A stretch of DNA of 64,000 nucleotides from positions 930,001 to 994,000 of the forward strand of contig NC_063437.1 of assembly GCF_020379485.1 (NCBI RefSeq), read 5' to 3'. A program made the position numbers and the translations under genes. The notes below the pieces were generated by a model. The model did not search any database, was not told the origin of the DNA, and saw only the letters and a program-made list of their open reading frames with translations. This document shows, in pieces, positions 23,011-33,540 of the stretch. The DNA comes from Brassica napus (Eukaryota; Streptophyta; Magnoliopsida; Brassicales; Brassicaceae). The first letter of the stretch is position 1. The number at the start of each line of letters is the position of its first letter.

Positions 23011-26000
23011 GAGATGGAGAGAGATATGACGTTTTGAAGATATTGTGATGGTAGAGGAGAAGAAGAGAACATGCAAATGTCTGAGTGAGAAGAAGAAAAC
23101 TGTAGCGATGGTCAGATTAGGGTGTCTGTGTGGCCCCTCTTATGTCTATGAAGGATTCACTGATGCAAACCAGAGAAACCTTCCAAGCAAAAGTGAAAAG
23201 ACCAAACTTGTGTCTTCTCTCTCGTAGTTATAGCATCCTCAGATTGACACCGCTTAGTTATTTTTTGTATATATCTATATTTGTATTAATAAATAGAGCA
23301 AAAATCTAGCTGGTAATTGAAACGTGCAAAAAGTAGGATTAGGGTTTTTGATGCATATGCTTCTTTTGTTTATCCCAAGAAGCGGTTTTTAGCTCCTAAC
23401 TCTTTGTCTCTACGTTGGAGCCTTCAAACACTTTGCATGGTTTTACGCTACCTTGTTAACTTTTGTCCCCTATAACTCGTCTTTCATTCACTTCATGTGT
23501 ATGTTTCTCGGGAACCTTAGCATACGCGGTAAGATCGATATTTCTAATGGCGATTGACAAAAAGGTTAGCAGTTTTTTTTTCTGCCAAAACATTCTCCAA
23601 ACGGATTGTTGCATTTCTGACAGGTAAAACCTACGTTTCTTTTCACAGAAACATTGAACCAAGTTTGTTTAATTTATTTATCATACGCATGGCTTATTCA
23701 TTGACTTAAACTCATTATTCAAAGTCTAACACCACACATGTATAATATATATTATCTGTGATTAATTGAATATATAACTATCAAGTATTGCAACGTCCTG
23801 TATATGATTCATTCATTGTGTGGGTATGTGTACGTATTATTAAATCATTTACATTGAAATATATGTTGGTCAATTTTATACATGATACATGTTTAGTTGT
23901 TCGTATCTACTTGAACATAATGACATTACAGCCACCTAGGTATTTCGTTGCATTACGTTGACTTTATGGCAATTATATAGTATATATCTAATGCTAATAA
24001 AGTACTAATTCCCACGCTTCTAATGAACAACGGACATATATAGTTTGATGTTAACAACAAGTGGACACTGGTAGTGTCTGCTAAAACCCCCAAAAGTCTC
24101 AAAGATATTTGTATTTTATATTCAATACAAATAATATAATTTGTAGTTACTATATATGGTTGAATGCATGCAATTTATGTGTATATATATATATATATAT
24201 ATTTGTTTGACTTAGTTCAATACAATGGATATATAGATTTTGAAGTTTAATTATGGTTTGAAGACATGCAAAACTATACTGAATATACATAAGACCAATT
24301 AAGTATCACAACGTACTACTCATTAAAACCTTGCAGTTCAATACTGAAATGTCTATAAATTTTCACACTAAACTTGGCAGACATGATAAGAACTTGATGC
24401 TCATGAGTTTTGCTCAACGATTTGATCGGATGGTGGTGGAAAACTTGTTCAATGATGTGATTTGACACTTTTCTTGAAACCTTAATAAACGTGTTACCTA
24501 ACGAGAAAATATCTGCATGGTTAAAAGACACATCTATGTACATGATGAGACGATTATGTGCGTTTTGTCAAATAATGCAATAAGATTAGACTTGGGTTAT
24601 TGGGTATGAGTTGACATGGGATTAAACATTTTATGGAAATAAGAAAAGAGCAAAGAACGTGTGGGTCCATGTTAGCAAAGTGGGGTCCCACAATGCAGCA
24701 GACAAGTGTGCGTGGGACCATCACCGCTCTGTTTTTATGTTTGCTTTACGAAAGATCGTGCCCTAACCACAACCCGAAGCCGCTATTGCCGTTAAGTTCG
24801 ACACGTGTCTCTTCTCCATGTGATTTATCTTTTAATGCCATGTCGGCTACGGATCAAGTACAAACAAAACCCATCACTGTCTTGGTAAAGCCCAACATAT
24901 ACCATGGGCCTGATCCGGGAATGTTAACGAACTGAACCCGAATTAAACATCGCGATTCCTCTTTCCTTTTAGATTACTGCAAGCTTATGGAGGTAATATT
25001 TGATTGGTTTCTTTGGCAAGTAAACGTGACTTAAGGAACGTTTTAAACTTTAACTGATTTAACAAAGACAATTTAGTGGTTAAGCTATGGACCAAGGCCC
25101 ATAGTTAGTTAACAGGAGATATGAAGTTCAAACGATTCCATAAACCCCCAAACAAGTTACCATCAATATGAGATGAAAAAAAATAGATCTTCTTAAATTC
25201 CAAAACTTAAAATACATTTCGTCTATTTTCCAAAATTGAGTTTCTTACGAAAAAGAAGTATCCATAAATCCATTGCAAGAAATGAGGGAGAGGGATTATT
25301 GACTAGCAATTAGCGAACCAGCTAACATCTATGACCAACTCGGATTATATTTGGATTAATAAACAATGGAACAAGATTAAATTCTTCGCTTCCAAAATTA
25401 CTGAACTTTTAGTTGTCAACGGATTTGAAAACTAAGCTTTAACAGTAGTCATCTAAATTCTAGAACATAATCGACATAATTTCATAGCTGACGTAACCTT
25501 ATTTGTTAATTAGTATTAAATAATTTAGATGAACTCCTTATAAATTATAATAGAATAGTAACACTGCCATGCCCCGGTCGGATTTGTTTGTCTAATAATT
25601 TGGTGTCAACTGTTTCTAGATTTTATAAATTACAACTTAGGGACGTTAATAATGTGCCAATCACAAATACTATATAGTTTGACCAGCAAACATAAGGTTA
25701 GTACTACATGGTTCTGTTGGTTGTTGTCATGACAAATTATAAGCTCATACAATCTGTTCACCATCTTTTACTTTATGTTTTGTTTCCGCCGTCGCTATAT
25801 CTTTTTTTATTCGAACCAGGTTTATTGGTTGTGTGTAGCAGTGTGTGCATCATAATAAGTATTGATAACCAATCATAAACCAACAAAAATAACATAACTG
25901 GTTACATATAACAATTAAACTGTCCTTGTTTTGGATTGTGACTTTAATTTGGATATGACATGATTCATCTAAGTTACCCCTCTTTCGAAATTCCTTAACA

Positions 26001-26019
26001 TATCAATTGAAACTTTCTT
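23011..26019. other. Long intergenic region
   Basis: No supported gene. A (TA)n run lies at about 24183-24200. The stretch 24620-24930 is GC-richer and holds a 100-codon open frame plus an ACGT-core element (gacacgtgtc, about 24800), but the frame has no recognisable domain, and the region could be a promoter or a decayed gene. The rest is AT-rich. Confidence 0.4.
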
Positions 26020-26965
26020 GACCAGAAACGATCAAAACTTTTAGGCTGTGACAGACTGATTGGTCATTATAAAGTAATTTTTTTACTCTAAGTCTTGTAT
26101 TACATTAAGGGTCCGATTGGTAATGACTGTAGCTTTTAAATTTTTGATGTAGAAAAAAATCTACAGACTTTTTATTGTGGCTTTAGATTTTATTGCTGTA
26201 AAATTTTATGGAAAGCACTAAACAATTGATTTGGATATTTGACTCTGCAGAGCACTTGTACAGCTGTAGGTTATTTCAAGAGCTGTGGTTTCAAAAAAAA
26301 AATTAAAGCTTGATTGCTCTAAATTTGGTGCTATAAAAATAAATAGGATTGTGGACAGCACCTACATCAACTACCAATCACCCCCTAAGTTTAACTATAA
26401 TTTATCAGCTAAGTGAAATACTGCTTTCAATATTATTTAAACAAAGAAAAGCACACACTTATTTTCACTCTATTATTTATCAGATTAATAACATTTATTC
26501 CATTTTATCTATTTATTTTCATATTTTCACATTTTTACTCCATTTTATTTATGAAATACTAACTAGACCACTGGTAAGAAAATTTTTAGCTGGTGATTCA
26601 TCGAAGTTATCTCTTTTTTATTTTCTTTAACATAAAAACTGAAATTTGTTTTTAAATAACATCAACTACTCTACTAAGAAATCACCGGTTTAGACAGCAA
26701 AATCGGAGGTAGAAAATCAACATATATTGTATTACTCTAGAAACAGTTAAAACTTATAGGCTGTTATTAATTGGTCACTGTGGAGTAAATATATACTATA
26801 AGTATTGTATTACTCTAAATTTACATATAATTTATCAATGAAGTGTAACATTTTTATATTGCTCTGATTACTATTTGAAACAAAGAAAAACACACACTTG
26901 TTTCCACTCAGTAATTACCAGGATAATATCATTTACTCCTTTTTTATTATTTTACTTTCAAGAGT
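26020..26965. repeat. Diverged local duplication; copy 1 split by a MITE
   Basis: Copy 1 is 26020-26108 plus 26389-26540; copy 2 is about 26735-26965. Shared landmarks in the same order are aaaactt.taggctgt, attggtcact/attggtcatt, gtattgtattac/cttgtattac, ataatttatca, and aaacaaagaaaa.cacacact. The 277-bp MITE interrupts only copy 1, so copy 2 preserves the empty site. Confidence 0.65.
26109..26385. mobile_element. Tourist-like (PIF/Harbinger) MITE
   Basis: Ends gggtccgattggta (26109) and the reverse complement of taccaatcaccccc (26372-26385) are imperfect inverted repeats, with a TAA target duplication at 26106-26108 and 26386-26388. Length 277 bp, non-coding. The trinucleotide TAA duplication and the GGG...ATTGGT ends fit PIF/Harbinger MITEs. 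An empty site at about 26800-26815 supports the borders. Confidence 0.75.
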
Positions 26966-28613
26966 CGGGATATTTTTTTCTTTTATTCACTAAAATTAAA
27001 AACATTTGTTTAAATTAAGTTAAATCATAATGAATTACGAGTACGCTGGAGTATCTCCAATCTCAATATATTTTTTCATTATAAAATAGAGTTCAGAGTA
27101 AAAATGTTTAAATGACATTTTATTTTCTATTCTATAATAGAGTAAAAAATATATTTACTCTATATATTTTTTTCTTTGTTCATCACTCTATTTTTCACTA
27201 TAAAATAAAATATCATTGGAGCAACATCCAACTCTACTATAAAATCACTCTATTTTAAAGGAAAAAACAAAGTAAACCAATGGAAATGGTCTAAGAACAT
27301 CTACAACTCATTATTATTTTCACCTCTATAATTCTATATGTTATAATAGAGTCAAATGTGTTCCATCCCACCTTTATTTTCACTTCTAAAATAGATATTG
27401 CTATTTTTTTTCTATTTATAGAGAAAAAATAGCATTCCTCAATTATATAGTCATATTTTTTTTTTCAAAACAGTTCTTTAACTTTCAAATTTTATAGTTA
27501 TAATCAAAGTAATTATTGTATAGAGAAATAAAGTTTTTGTTATAATGGAATTACATTTTTATTTACCTAATAGTCTTTTAATAAAACTTTACTTTTAAAA
27601 AATTCATAATTTTATGAAAATCTTTTAAAAGTTAAAAGTAAATAGGGTTGGTTATCAATTTTTATAAATAAAAGACATTTCTTGTAAAATTAAAATATAA
27701 TATTTTGAAATTATTCAATTATAGAGGCAACAATAGAAATATACATTAGAGAGAAATTCATCTCTATTTTAGAGATGATACTTTATTTTAGAGGTAAAAA
27801 TAAAAGAATACATTAGAAATAGTCTAATATGTATGCAAGGTAACATTCGGTCTATATGTCTTTCCTTTAGCCAGCCCAGCTAGAAATTAAGTTAAGTAAA
27901 TATACGCAATTTGGTATTTTTAAACCGTAAACATAACAAAAAGCAAAAAATCTATAATTTAATACAATATATGTTAGGCAGATTACAAAGATGGTGGAAG
28001 TTCACATGGCTTTTTCTTGTTTGTGTTGAAAAAACATGTCTCCTGTTATTGTAATATCCAATTAATATGACTAATCTATTCCGTCTTAATTGGTTAGAAA
28101 AGAAACAAAAACATGGAATTGGCTTTATGACAATCATATAAGCAATGTCTCCCCCTTCGTTCATACACACAAAACCCTCAACAATTCCAACCTTGGTGAT
28201 TTATGAGTTATTTGATTTCCTTCATATATATTTTTGATTTAATTGCAATGACAAAGATATTACCAGTTTGTCGAAGGTATTTACTTGAGACATGTATTGT
28301 CTTTTTAAAATCACAGAGGATCAATACCGTTTTTGTTTTTAGACACTACAAATCTTAGCATAATAGATTTATATACAATATTTTCAAAACAATCACAATT
28401 TTGTTAAACGCTCCTATTTAATATTTATAAATATTGAATTATAAAACAATCAACTAATAACTCAAAATAAAATAAGTTTTATGTACAGTTTGAATCGTAA
28501 AATTTATTTTTATTGTTTATTCCATATTAGCAGGCTAAACAGTTTCTCCTTAGAAAAGCAAAAACTAAACTTTCTAGGTTCACTTTACATTATTTTGCAA
28601 AATAAGAGTAGTA
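26966..28613. other. AT-rich repeat-like intergenic DNA
   Basis: Between about 27045 and 27840 there are several copies of wording typical of short non-coding transposons (gagtatctccaat, aaaatagagt, tctattttagag), suggesting overlapping MITEs with imperfect ends. No gene. Confidence 0.4.
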
Positions 28614-29566
28614 CTAGATCTCGATCCGCGCAACCGCGCGAATTTTTGTTTTTATTTATTTTTATATAAACATTTTGTTTTCAATTCTAAATTGATATAT
28701 ATATATGTCTATCAATTTTTAAAACATGATAAGTATACGGTATATTTTTTATTGAATAAATTGTTTTAAAATTTCACATGCATTTGTATCTTCTTCTATA
28801 TATATATTTTTGGATTATTATTTTATTATTAAAATCGTAACTATATATATATAGATTAGTAAAATATTGTTTTATTGTCATATTCAAAAATATTACACAT
28901 ATAATTATTTGTTTTATTTACCAGATCAGTGTGAAACTACCATAGTGAGAGAAAGATCTACATCTCGACCCGCGCAAAGTTTTTGTTTTCATTTATTTTT
29001 ATATAAATATTTAGTATAATAAGTATTTTTTTTTGTTTACCGGATCAGTGTGATGAATATGTGATCATCTATGTATATAATGTGTAAGAAGTTGAAAATT
29101 AACACCGCCGGTTTAATGTTTCTTTACAAGTGAAATGCTTCAAGGGGATGTGTAAGAGGTGGATCATCACTTGATCATATATTATATAACGTGTAAGTGA
29201 ATATAACAGAGGTTCTAATGCATTTTTTAAATAACAAACAACTCACATTTACAATTCTAGAACTATACGTTAATGTTTTAGTCTAAGGATTGTTTGTTAA
29301 TGATTTATATTTACGGTTGAGCAAAAACGTTGATGCATTGGTTTGATAATGATTTACAATTTCAATAATTAAGGAACCAAATATTGGTTTGTAAACCAAA
29401 CCGAAATTGTAGGCGTGTAACAGAAATTTAGGGAATGATATAATAAGCCATATTAGTACTAATAAATGAATAAATAATAACTGATTTTTAGTGATGATTC
29501 ATTAAGTCCATTTTTTAAAAAATCACACATGCATTAAGGTTGTGACTTCTGTTTTAATATATAAGA
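28614..29566 (-). mobile_element. Non-autonomous Helitron
   Basis: Minus strand: the 5' terminus TCTTATATATTAAAACAGAA at 29566, followed by gtcacaacctt, is the well-known Helitron start of this plant family. The 3' terminus CTAG ends at 28614, next to a GC-rich cgcgcaaccgcgcg palindrome. Flanks are A at 28613 and T at 29567. A second copy of the terminal motif (acatctcgacccgcgc, about 28961-28976) suggests internal duplication. No coding frame. Confidence 0.78.
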
Positions 29567-30522
29567 TTTAAATTTGGTTCCCACTTTGACATGTAACTAA
29601 ATTTATGTAAACTATATTTTCTCAACACTAACACTGAAATATACTTTTAGACTCACTAGTTTAGTAAGGTTACTTGACTGGACACTGAGTATGATTGATA
29701 TATCAAGTGAATAACAAAGTATCTAATATTTATTAGCAGAAAAATTAATTAGAGTTGATTTTGTAGAATAATTATAAAGCGTTGAAAATTTAGTTTTAGT
29801 TGATTAGTAAATGTTTGTATCATATTGTAGATAACAAAATCACTTTTTAAAGAGTAAGGCATAAGAATTTTGATAAAAATTATAAATAATACAATTAGTA
29901 TATAAATATTTTTAATATGTGAAAATCGTGAGCAAATAGTAATGTCGTATACTATTTATTGGTCAGTACTATGATTTGATTTAGACATATATTCAACGAG
30001 AAATAAAACAGTAATGGTAAATCAAAGTTTGAATAATGCAAGTAGAGTCTCAATCTTACATTAAACTTTCTCTTTTTGCAAACGTCAAATATTTTCTTAG
30101 CAAATTCAGAGCTATTTGCCAAAAGAACAGATCACATAAATACGAATTTTGAAGTCAAAATACGAGAAAAATACAAATGAATGTCCCTAGAGAGATTAAG
30201 AACCACGCGCTGTAAATACGAGTAGGCTTAACAGAGAGAGAGGGGAATATGAAATGATACAGATGTAGATAAGTAAATCTACAGACACAAGGCACCACAC
30301 ACAGGGAAAAACAAAATCTAGAGAGAGAGAGAGAGGGCATTGATGAATAAGATCATCACTTTGGTATGTTATTGTAGAGGGAAGACACGACGCATGAGAT
30401 TAGACTAAAGAAAAATGTGGGCGCCAATCTCAGTTTCAAGCTTTCATCTTCTTCTCTTCTGAGATCTAGGGTTTTGTTTCTTCTCTAACTCAACCTCTCT
30501 CTCTCTCTCTCTTAGATTGGTC
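29567..30522. promoter_or_regulatory. Upstream region and leader of the GRAS gene
   Basis: AT-rich promoter-like DNA. A GA run at 30320-30334 and a CT run at about 30497-30512 lie in the presumed transcribed leader, directly before the ATG at 30523. CT-rich leaders are common in plant regulatory genes. Confidence 0.45.
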
Positions 30523-32175
30523 ATGCCCCTGCCCTTTGAGGAGCTACAAGGACTGGGTTTCTCTTACGGAACACGTGAAGATCTCTGTTGTGTTGTCGGT
30601 GTCAACAATGGTAGTAGCGAGCCCACCTCTGTTCTAGACTCTAGCAGAAGCCCAAGCCCCTTCCTCTCTTCCTCAACCACCACGCTGTCTTCCTCTCACG
30701 GTGGCCCCGGCGCCGCCGCCGGGAAATGCAATCAGATGACTTTTGAGGATCTCGACGGAGTTCTCTCCGGTTCCCCGGGACAAGAGCAGAGCATCTTCAG
30801 ACTGATTATGTCCGATCCGGGCTCTGAGTTCACGGGCTTCGACCCGGGTTCTGGATCCGACCCGAATCCACTCTTCGGCTACGGCTTCCCTCTCGACGAG
30901 CCGCCTCCGCCGCCGGAAGAAGAAGACGTGAAGTTTCAGATCACGGCGGACCCGGACCCGGACCCGTGTTTCTTCTCCGGCGGGTCGTCTCCGCCGGCGA
31001 AAAGACTCAACTCGGGTCAACCCGTTTCTCACCACTGGGGCTTCCCGTTCTCGGATCCGGGTCACGACCCGCCGCAGAAGCTAGCTGGCCCCGAATCAAC
31101 GGCGGTGATCACCGAGCAGCTATTCAACGCGGCGGCGGAGCTAACCGGAACCGATAACAACAGTCCCGTACTCGCGCAAGGGATATTGGCGCGGCTCAAT
31201 CACAACCTCAGCAACAACCTTAACAATCCGAAACCTCCGTTTCAAAGAGCGGCTTTCTACGTAACAGAATCTCTCCAATCTCTACTCCAAGACTCCCAAC
31301 CGTCTCCTCATTCGCTACTCCTTAAAATCGCTGCCTACCGAGCCTTCTCCGAAACGTCGCCGTTTCTCCAATTCGTTAACTTCACAGCAAACCAGACCAT
31401 CCTCGAGTCCTTGGACCGGTTCGACCGGATCCACATTGTCGATTTCGACGTCGGTTACGGCGGTCAATGGTCGTCTCTGATTCAAGAACTCGCGAACAGA
31501 TCATCGTTATCATCGCTAAAGATTACATCTTTCTCCTCTCCTTCAACCGTCTCCGACGAGTTCGAGCTCCGGTTCACCGAAGAGAATCTCAGAGCCTTCG
31601 CCGGAGAGACCGGAGTAACGTTCGAGATGGAGATGCTGAACATGGAGACGCTCCTGAATCCACCTCTCTCTCTGATTCGATCATCTGAGAAAGAAGCAAT
31701 CGCTGTGAATCTCCCAATCAGTTCGGTTATCTCCGGTTACCTTCCGTTAATCCTCCGTTTCCTCAAACAAATCTCTCCAAACGTCGTCGTTTGCTCAGAC
31801 ACTATCCCCGACGCGCCGTTTCCCAACGCTGTGGTCGACGCGCTTCAGTACTACACATCTCTACTCGAGTCTCTCGAGTCACCGAATAGTAGTCAGGAAG
31901 CTGTTACGAGTATCGAGAGGTTCTGCGTGCAGCCGTGGATGCAGAGACTGTTGACTAATCGTTACCGTTGGATGGAGAAATCTCCGCCGTGGAGAAGCTT
32001 GTTTGGACAGTGTGGGTTTACTGCGGTGGCGATGAGTCAGACGGCGGAGACGCAGGCGGAGTATTTGCTGCAGAGGAATCCGATGAGAGGGTTTCATTTG
32101 GAGAAGAGACAGTCTTCGCTCGTGTTATGTTGGCAGAAGAGAGAACTTGTTGCTGTCTCAGCTTGGAAATGTTAA
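30523..32175 (+). CDS. GRAS transcription factor of the HAM/LOM (SCL6-SCL22-SCL27) group
   Basis: An intronless gene of 550 residues from ATG 30523 (MPLPFEELQGLGFS). HAM proteins keep shoot and root stem cells undifferentiated and work with WOX partners in the nucleus. The N-terminus has the group signature EPTSVLDS.RSPSP and the FEDLDGVL and GQEQSIFRLIM stretches, then acidic and Pro-rich spacer. The GRAS domain begins near residue 190 (VITEQLFNAAAEL) and includes the VHIID-type motif IHIVDFD, PFYRE-type and RVER-type regions, and the SAW ending PPWRSLFGQCGF ... LVLCWQKRELVAVSAWKC. A perfect miR171 target lies at codons 220-227. By memory the N-terminus is nearer SCL6 (HAM3) than SCL22 or SCL27, although the flanking genes match the SCL22/SCL27 neighbourhood. 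Confidence 0.93.
   Translation: MPLPFEELQGLGFSYGTREDLCCVVGVNNGSSEPTSVLDSSRSPSPFLSSSTTTLSSSHGGPGAAAGKCNQMTFEDLDGVLSGSPGQEQSIFRLIMSDPGSEFTGFDPGSGSDPNPLFGYGFPLDEPPPPPEEEDVKFQITADPDPDPCFFSGGSSPPAKRLNSGQPVSHHWGFPFSDPGHDPPQKLAGPESTAVITEQLFNAAAELTGTDNNSPVLAQGILARLNHNLSNNLNNPKPPFQRAAFYVTESLQSLLQDSQPSPHSLLLKIAAYRAFSETSPFLQFVNFTANQTILESLDRFDRIHIVDFDVGYGGQWSSLIQELANRSSLSSLKITSFSSPSTVSDEFELRFTEENLRAFAGETGVTFEMEMLNMETLLNPPLSLIRSSEKEAIAVNLPISSVISGYLPLILRFLKQISPNVVVCSDTIPDAPFPNAVVDALQYYTSLLESLESPNSSQEAVTSIERFCVQPWMQRLLTNRYRWMEKSPPWRSLFGQCGFTAVAMSQTAETQAEYLLQRNPMRGFHLEKRQSSLVLCWQKRELVAVSAWKC
31182..31202 (+). promoter_or_regulatory. miR171 target site
   Basis: The 21 bases starting gatattggcgcggctc and ending aatca are fully complementary to the widely conserved miR171 form that targets HAM-type GRAS mRNAs. 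The encoded peptide is ILARLNH. Cleavage in the middle of this site is the known control of these genes. Confidence 0.95.
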
Positions 32176-32844
32176 AAGAGGGTAAAAAATAAAAATAAAA
32201 AGTATTTTGTTATTTTTTAGCTTTTTAATTTGGGTTTAATCATGTTTTAATGTGTTGTTAATCTTTGATTGTGATGTTATTAACCAATCAAATGATATAT
32301 ATAAGTATCTTTTTGTTAGTCCAATGAAGTAAGAAATCACATGGTAATCAAAGTATTACCACTTTATACGTATGTATGTATAACCCAGCTGCTTAATTTT
32401 AAGTGTTGAGATTCTGCAGTGAAGTTGTGAAGGTAACATTCTTTATTGTAATCGATGTCAAAAAGATCTCTCACCCATGTCTTTCCTCTTCCCAATCATT
32501 TCTTAATTACCGGACCTTTTAATATCATTGGTAATTGATTATTCATTTTATGGTTTCCTTTTTCATTCAGATTTTTTTTTATTTATGTAACAAAATCTAC
32601 AATAGTCTGCTTGGGAACAACGCATTCATTAGCATCCCCACATGATTTTAGCCTTTTTTTTTTTAATCCGGTAATACAACCCGCCTGAGAACGCGCCTAC
32701 TGAACTGATATTCAATTAAACGAAACAATACACCGGAAGCTTCATTTCTACCCACATCACCATCATTTGCTTTATCCTTTTTTTAATTTCACTCTCGTCG
32801 GTTTTGTATGTGTTCTTGAAACTATAATAATGGGTTTCTTGAGG
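32176..32844. other. GRAS 3' region and spacer
   Basis: Presumed 3' untranslated region and terminator of the GRAS gene, then AT-rich spacer up to the convergent CDP-DAG synthase relic. No further gene is seen. Confidence 0.4.
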
Positions 32845-33293
32845 TCACATGACAGCGTAGACTCGAACTCCATGAAGCCTTACGAAGGAGTGGGCTAATG
32901 CACCGGTTAATACGTAACTATCAACTCTGTCCAATATTCCACCTGCAATCACACAAGAACAGGTTAGAAAATACATTAGGCTAGAACAAAAACTGGCCTG
33001 ATTAATAATTACCTTGTCCAGGGATGAGTGAACCGGAGTCTTTGACACCCGCATCACATTTGATCATTCACCTTTAATTCACCATAAACTGATCCGAAGA
33101 AGTTAAGAACTTCAAAAGCTATCTGTAAAAAGAACCATTCAGCAAGGAAAAAAGAACACATCAAATTGGTAGAGTCGCTCGTATTTGAGGTACCTAAGAA
33201 GAGACGAAGGCCATGACAAAAATTTGAAGAGTAAAATGGGAATGGTAATACAACCAACAAGTGATGCAACAACTCCTTTCCACGTCTTCTTTG
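32845..33293 (-). pseudogene. CDP-diacylglycerol synthase (phosphatidate cytidylyltransferase) 3' relic
   Basis: Minus-strand exons 33293-33194, 33122-33013 and 32942-32845 (GT/AG borders visible) encode the C-terminal part of the enzyme that makes CDP-diacylglycerol from phosphatidate and CTP: IPKKTWKG..ASLVGCITI, LSWPSSLL, then FEVLNFFGSVYGEL, then GVKDSGSLIPGQG, GGILDRVDSYVLTGALAHSF. The segment MIKCDAGVKDSGS lies in a different frame from FFGSVYGELK, so a frameshift has occurred near 33060-33070 followed by TGA. The N-terminal two thirds are absent: a copia element begins 27 bases upstream, and the DNA beyond it does not continue the gene. The metal-binding signature region around D...GG.LDR.DS is retained, but the gene cannot be functional. 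Confidence 0.88.
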
Positions 33294-33314
33294 GAATAAT
33301 GCATATATTTATGT

Positions 33315-33319
33315 CAAAC
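33315..33319. repeat. Target-site duplication of the copia element (left)
   Basis: CAAAC here and again at 38295-38299, flanking the two LTRs. Confidence 0.85.
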
Positions 33320-33468
33320 TATAGGGATAATGATAAGTAGTTAACGATAAGGACATATATTATGTTTGTAATTATCTAGGAAGTCCTTTTCCTTATCTAG
33401 CTAGGATGTTCTCTTGTATATATACTCTCATCGTTTGTCAATAATAAACACACTTCATATTCATTACA
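33320..33468 (+). repeat. 5' LTR (149 bp)
   Basis: Begins tatagggataatgataag and ends attcattaca; identical to the 3' LTR by eye. A tgtatatatactctc stretch is the likely TATA region and aataataaa the likely poly-A signal. It is very short for a copia LTR. Confidence 0.93.
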
Positions 33469-33480
33469 TGGTATCAGAGC
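33469..33480 (+). other. Primer-binding site (initiator tRNA-Met)
   Basis: TGGTATCAGAGC immediately follows the LTR; this is the standard plant copia primer site complementary to the 3' end of initiator methionine tRNA. Confidence 0.92.
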
Positions 33481-33540
33481 AAAATCGATCTAATATTTTC
33501 TAAATTCACAAATCTCTTTTCGTGATTAACAAAATCAATC

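Noticed and set aside
23045..23227. 60-codon plus-strand open frame
   Set aside because: Lies in the promoter of the minus-strand RGF-type gene and has no domain or family features.
24633..24935. 100-codon plus-strand open frame
   Set aside because: No recognisable domain, no splice partner, and composition close to promoter-like DNA with an ACGT element; not called as a gene.
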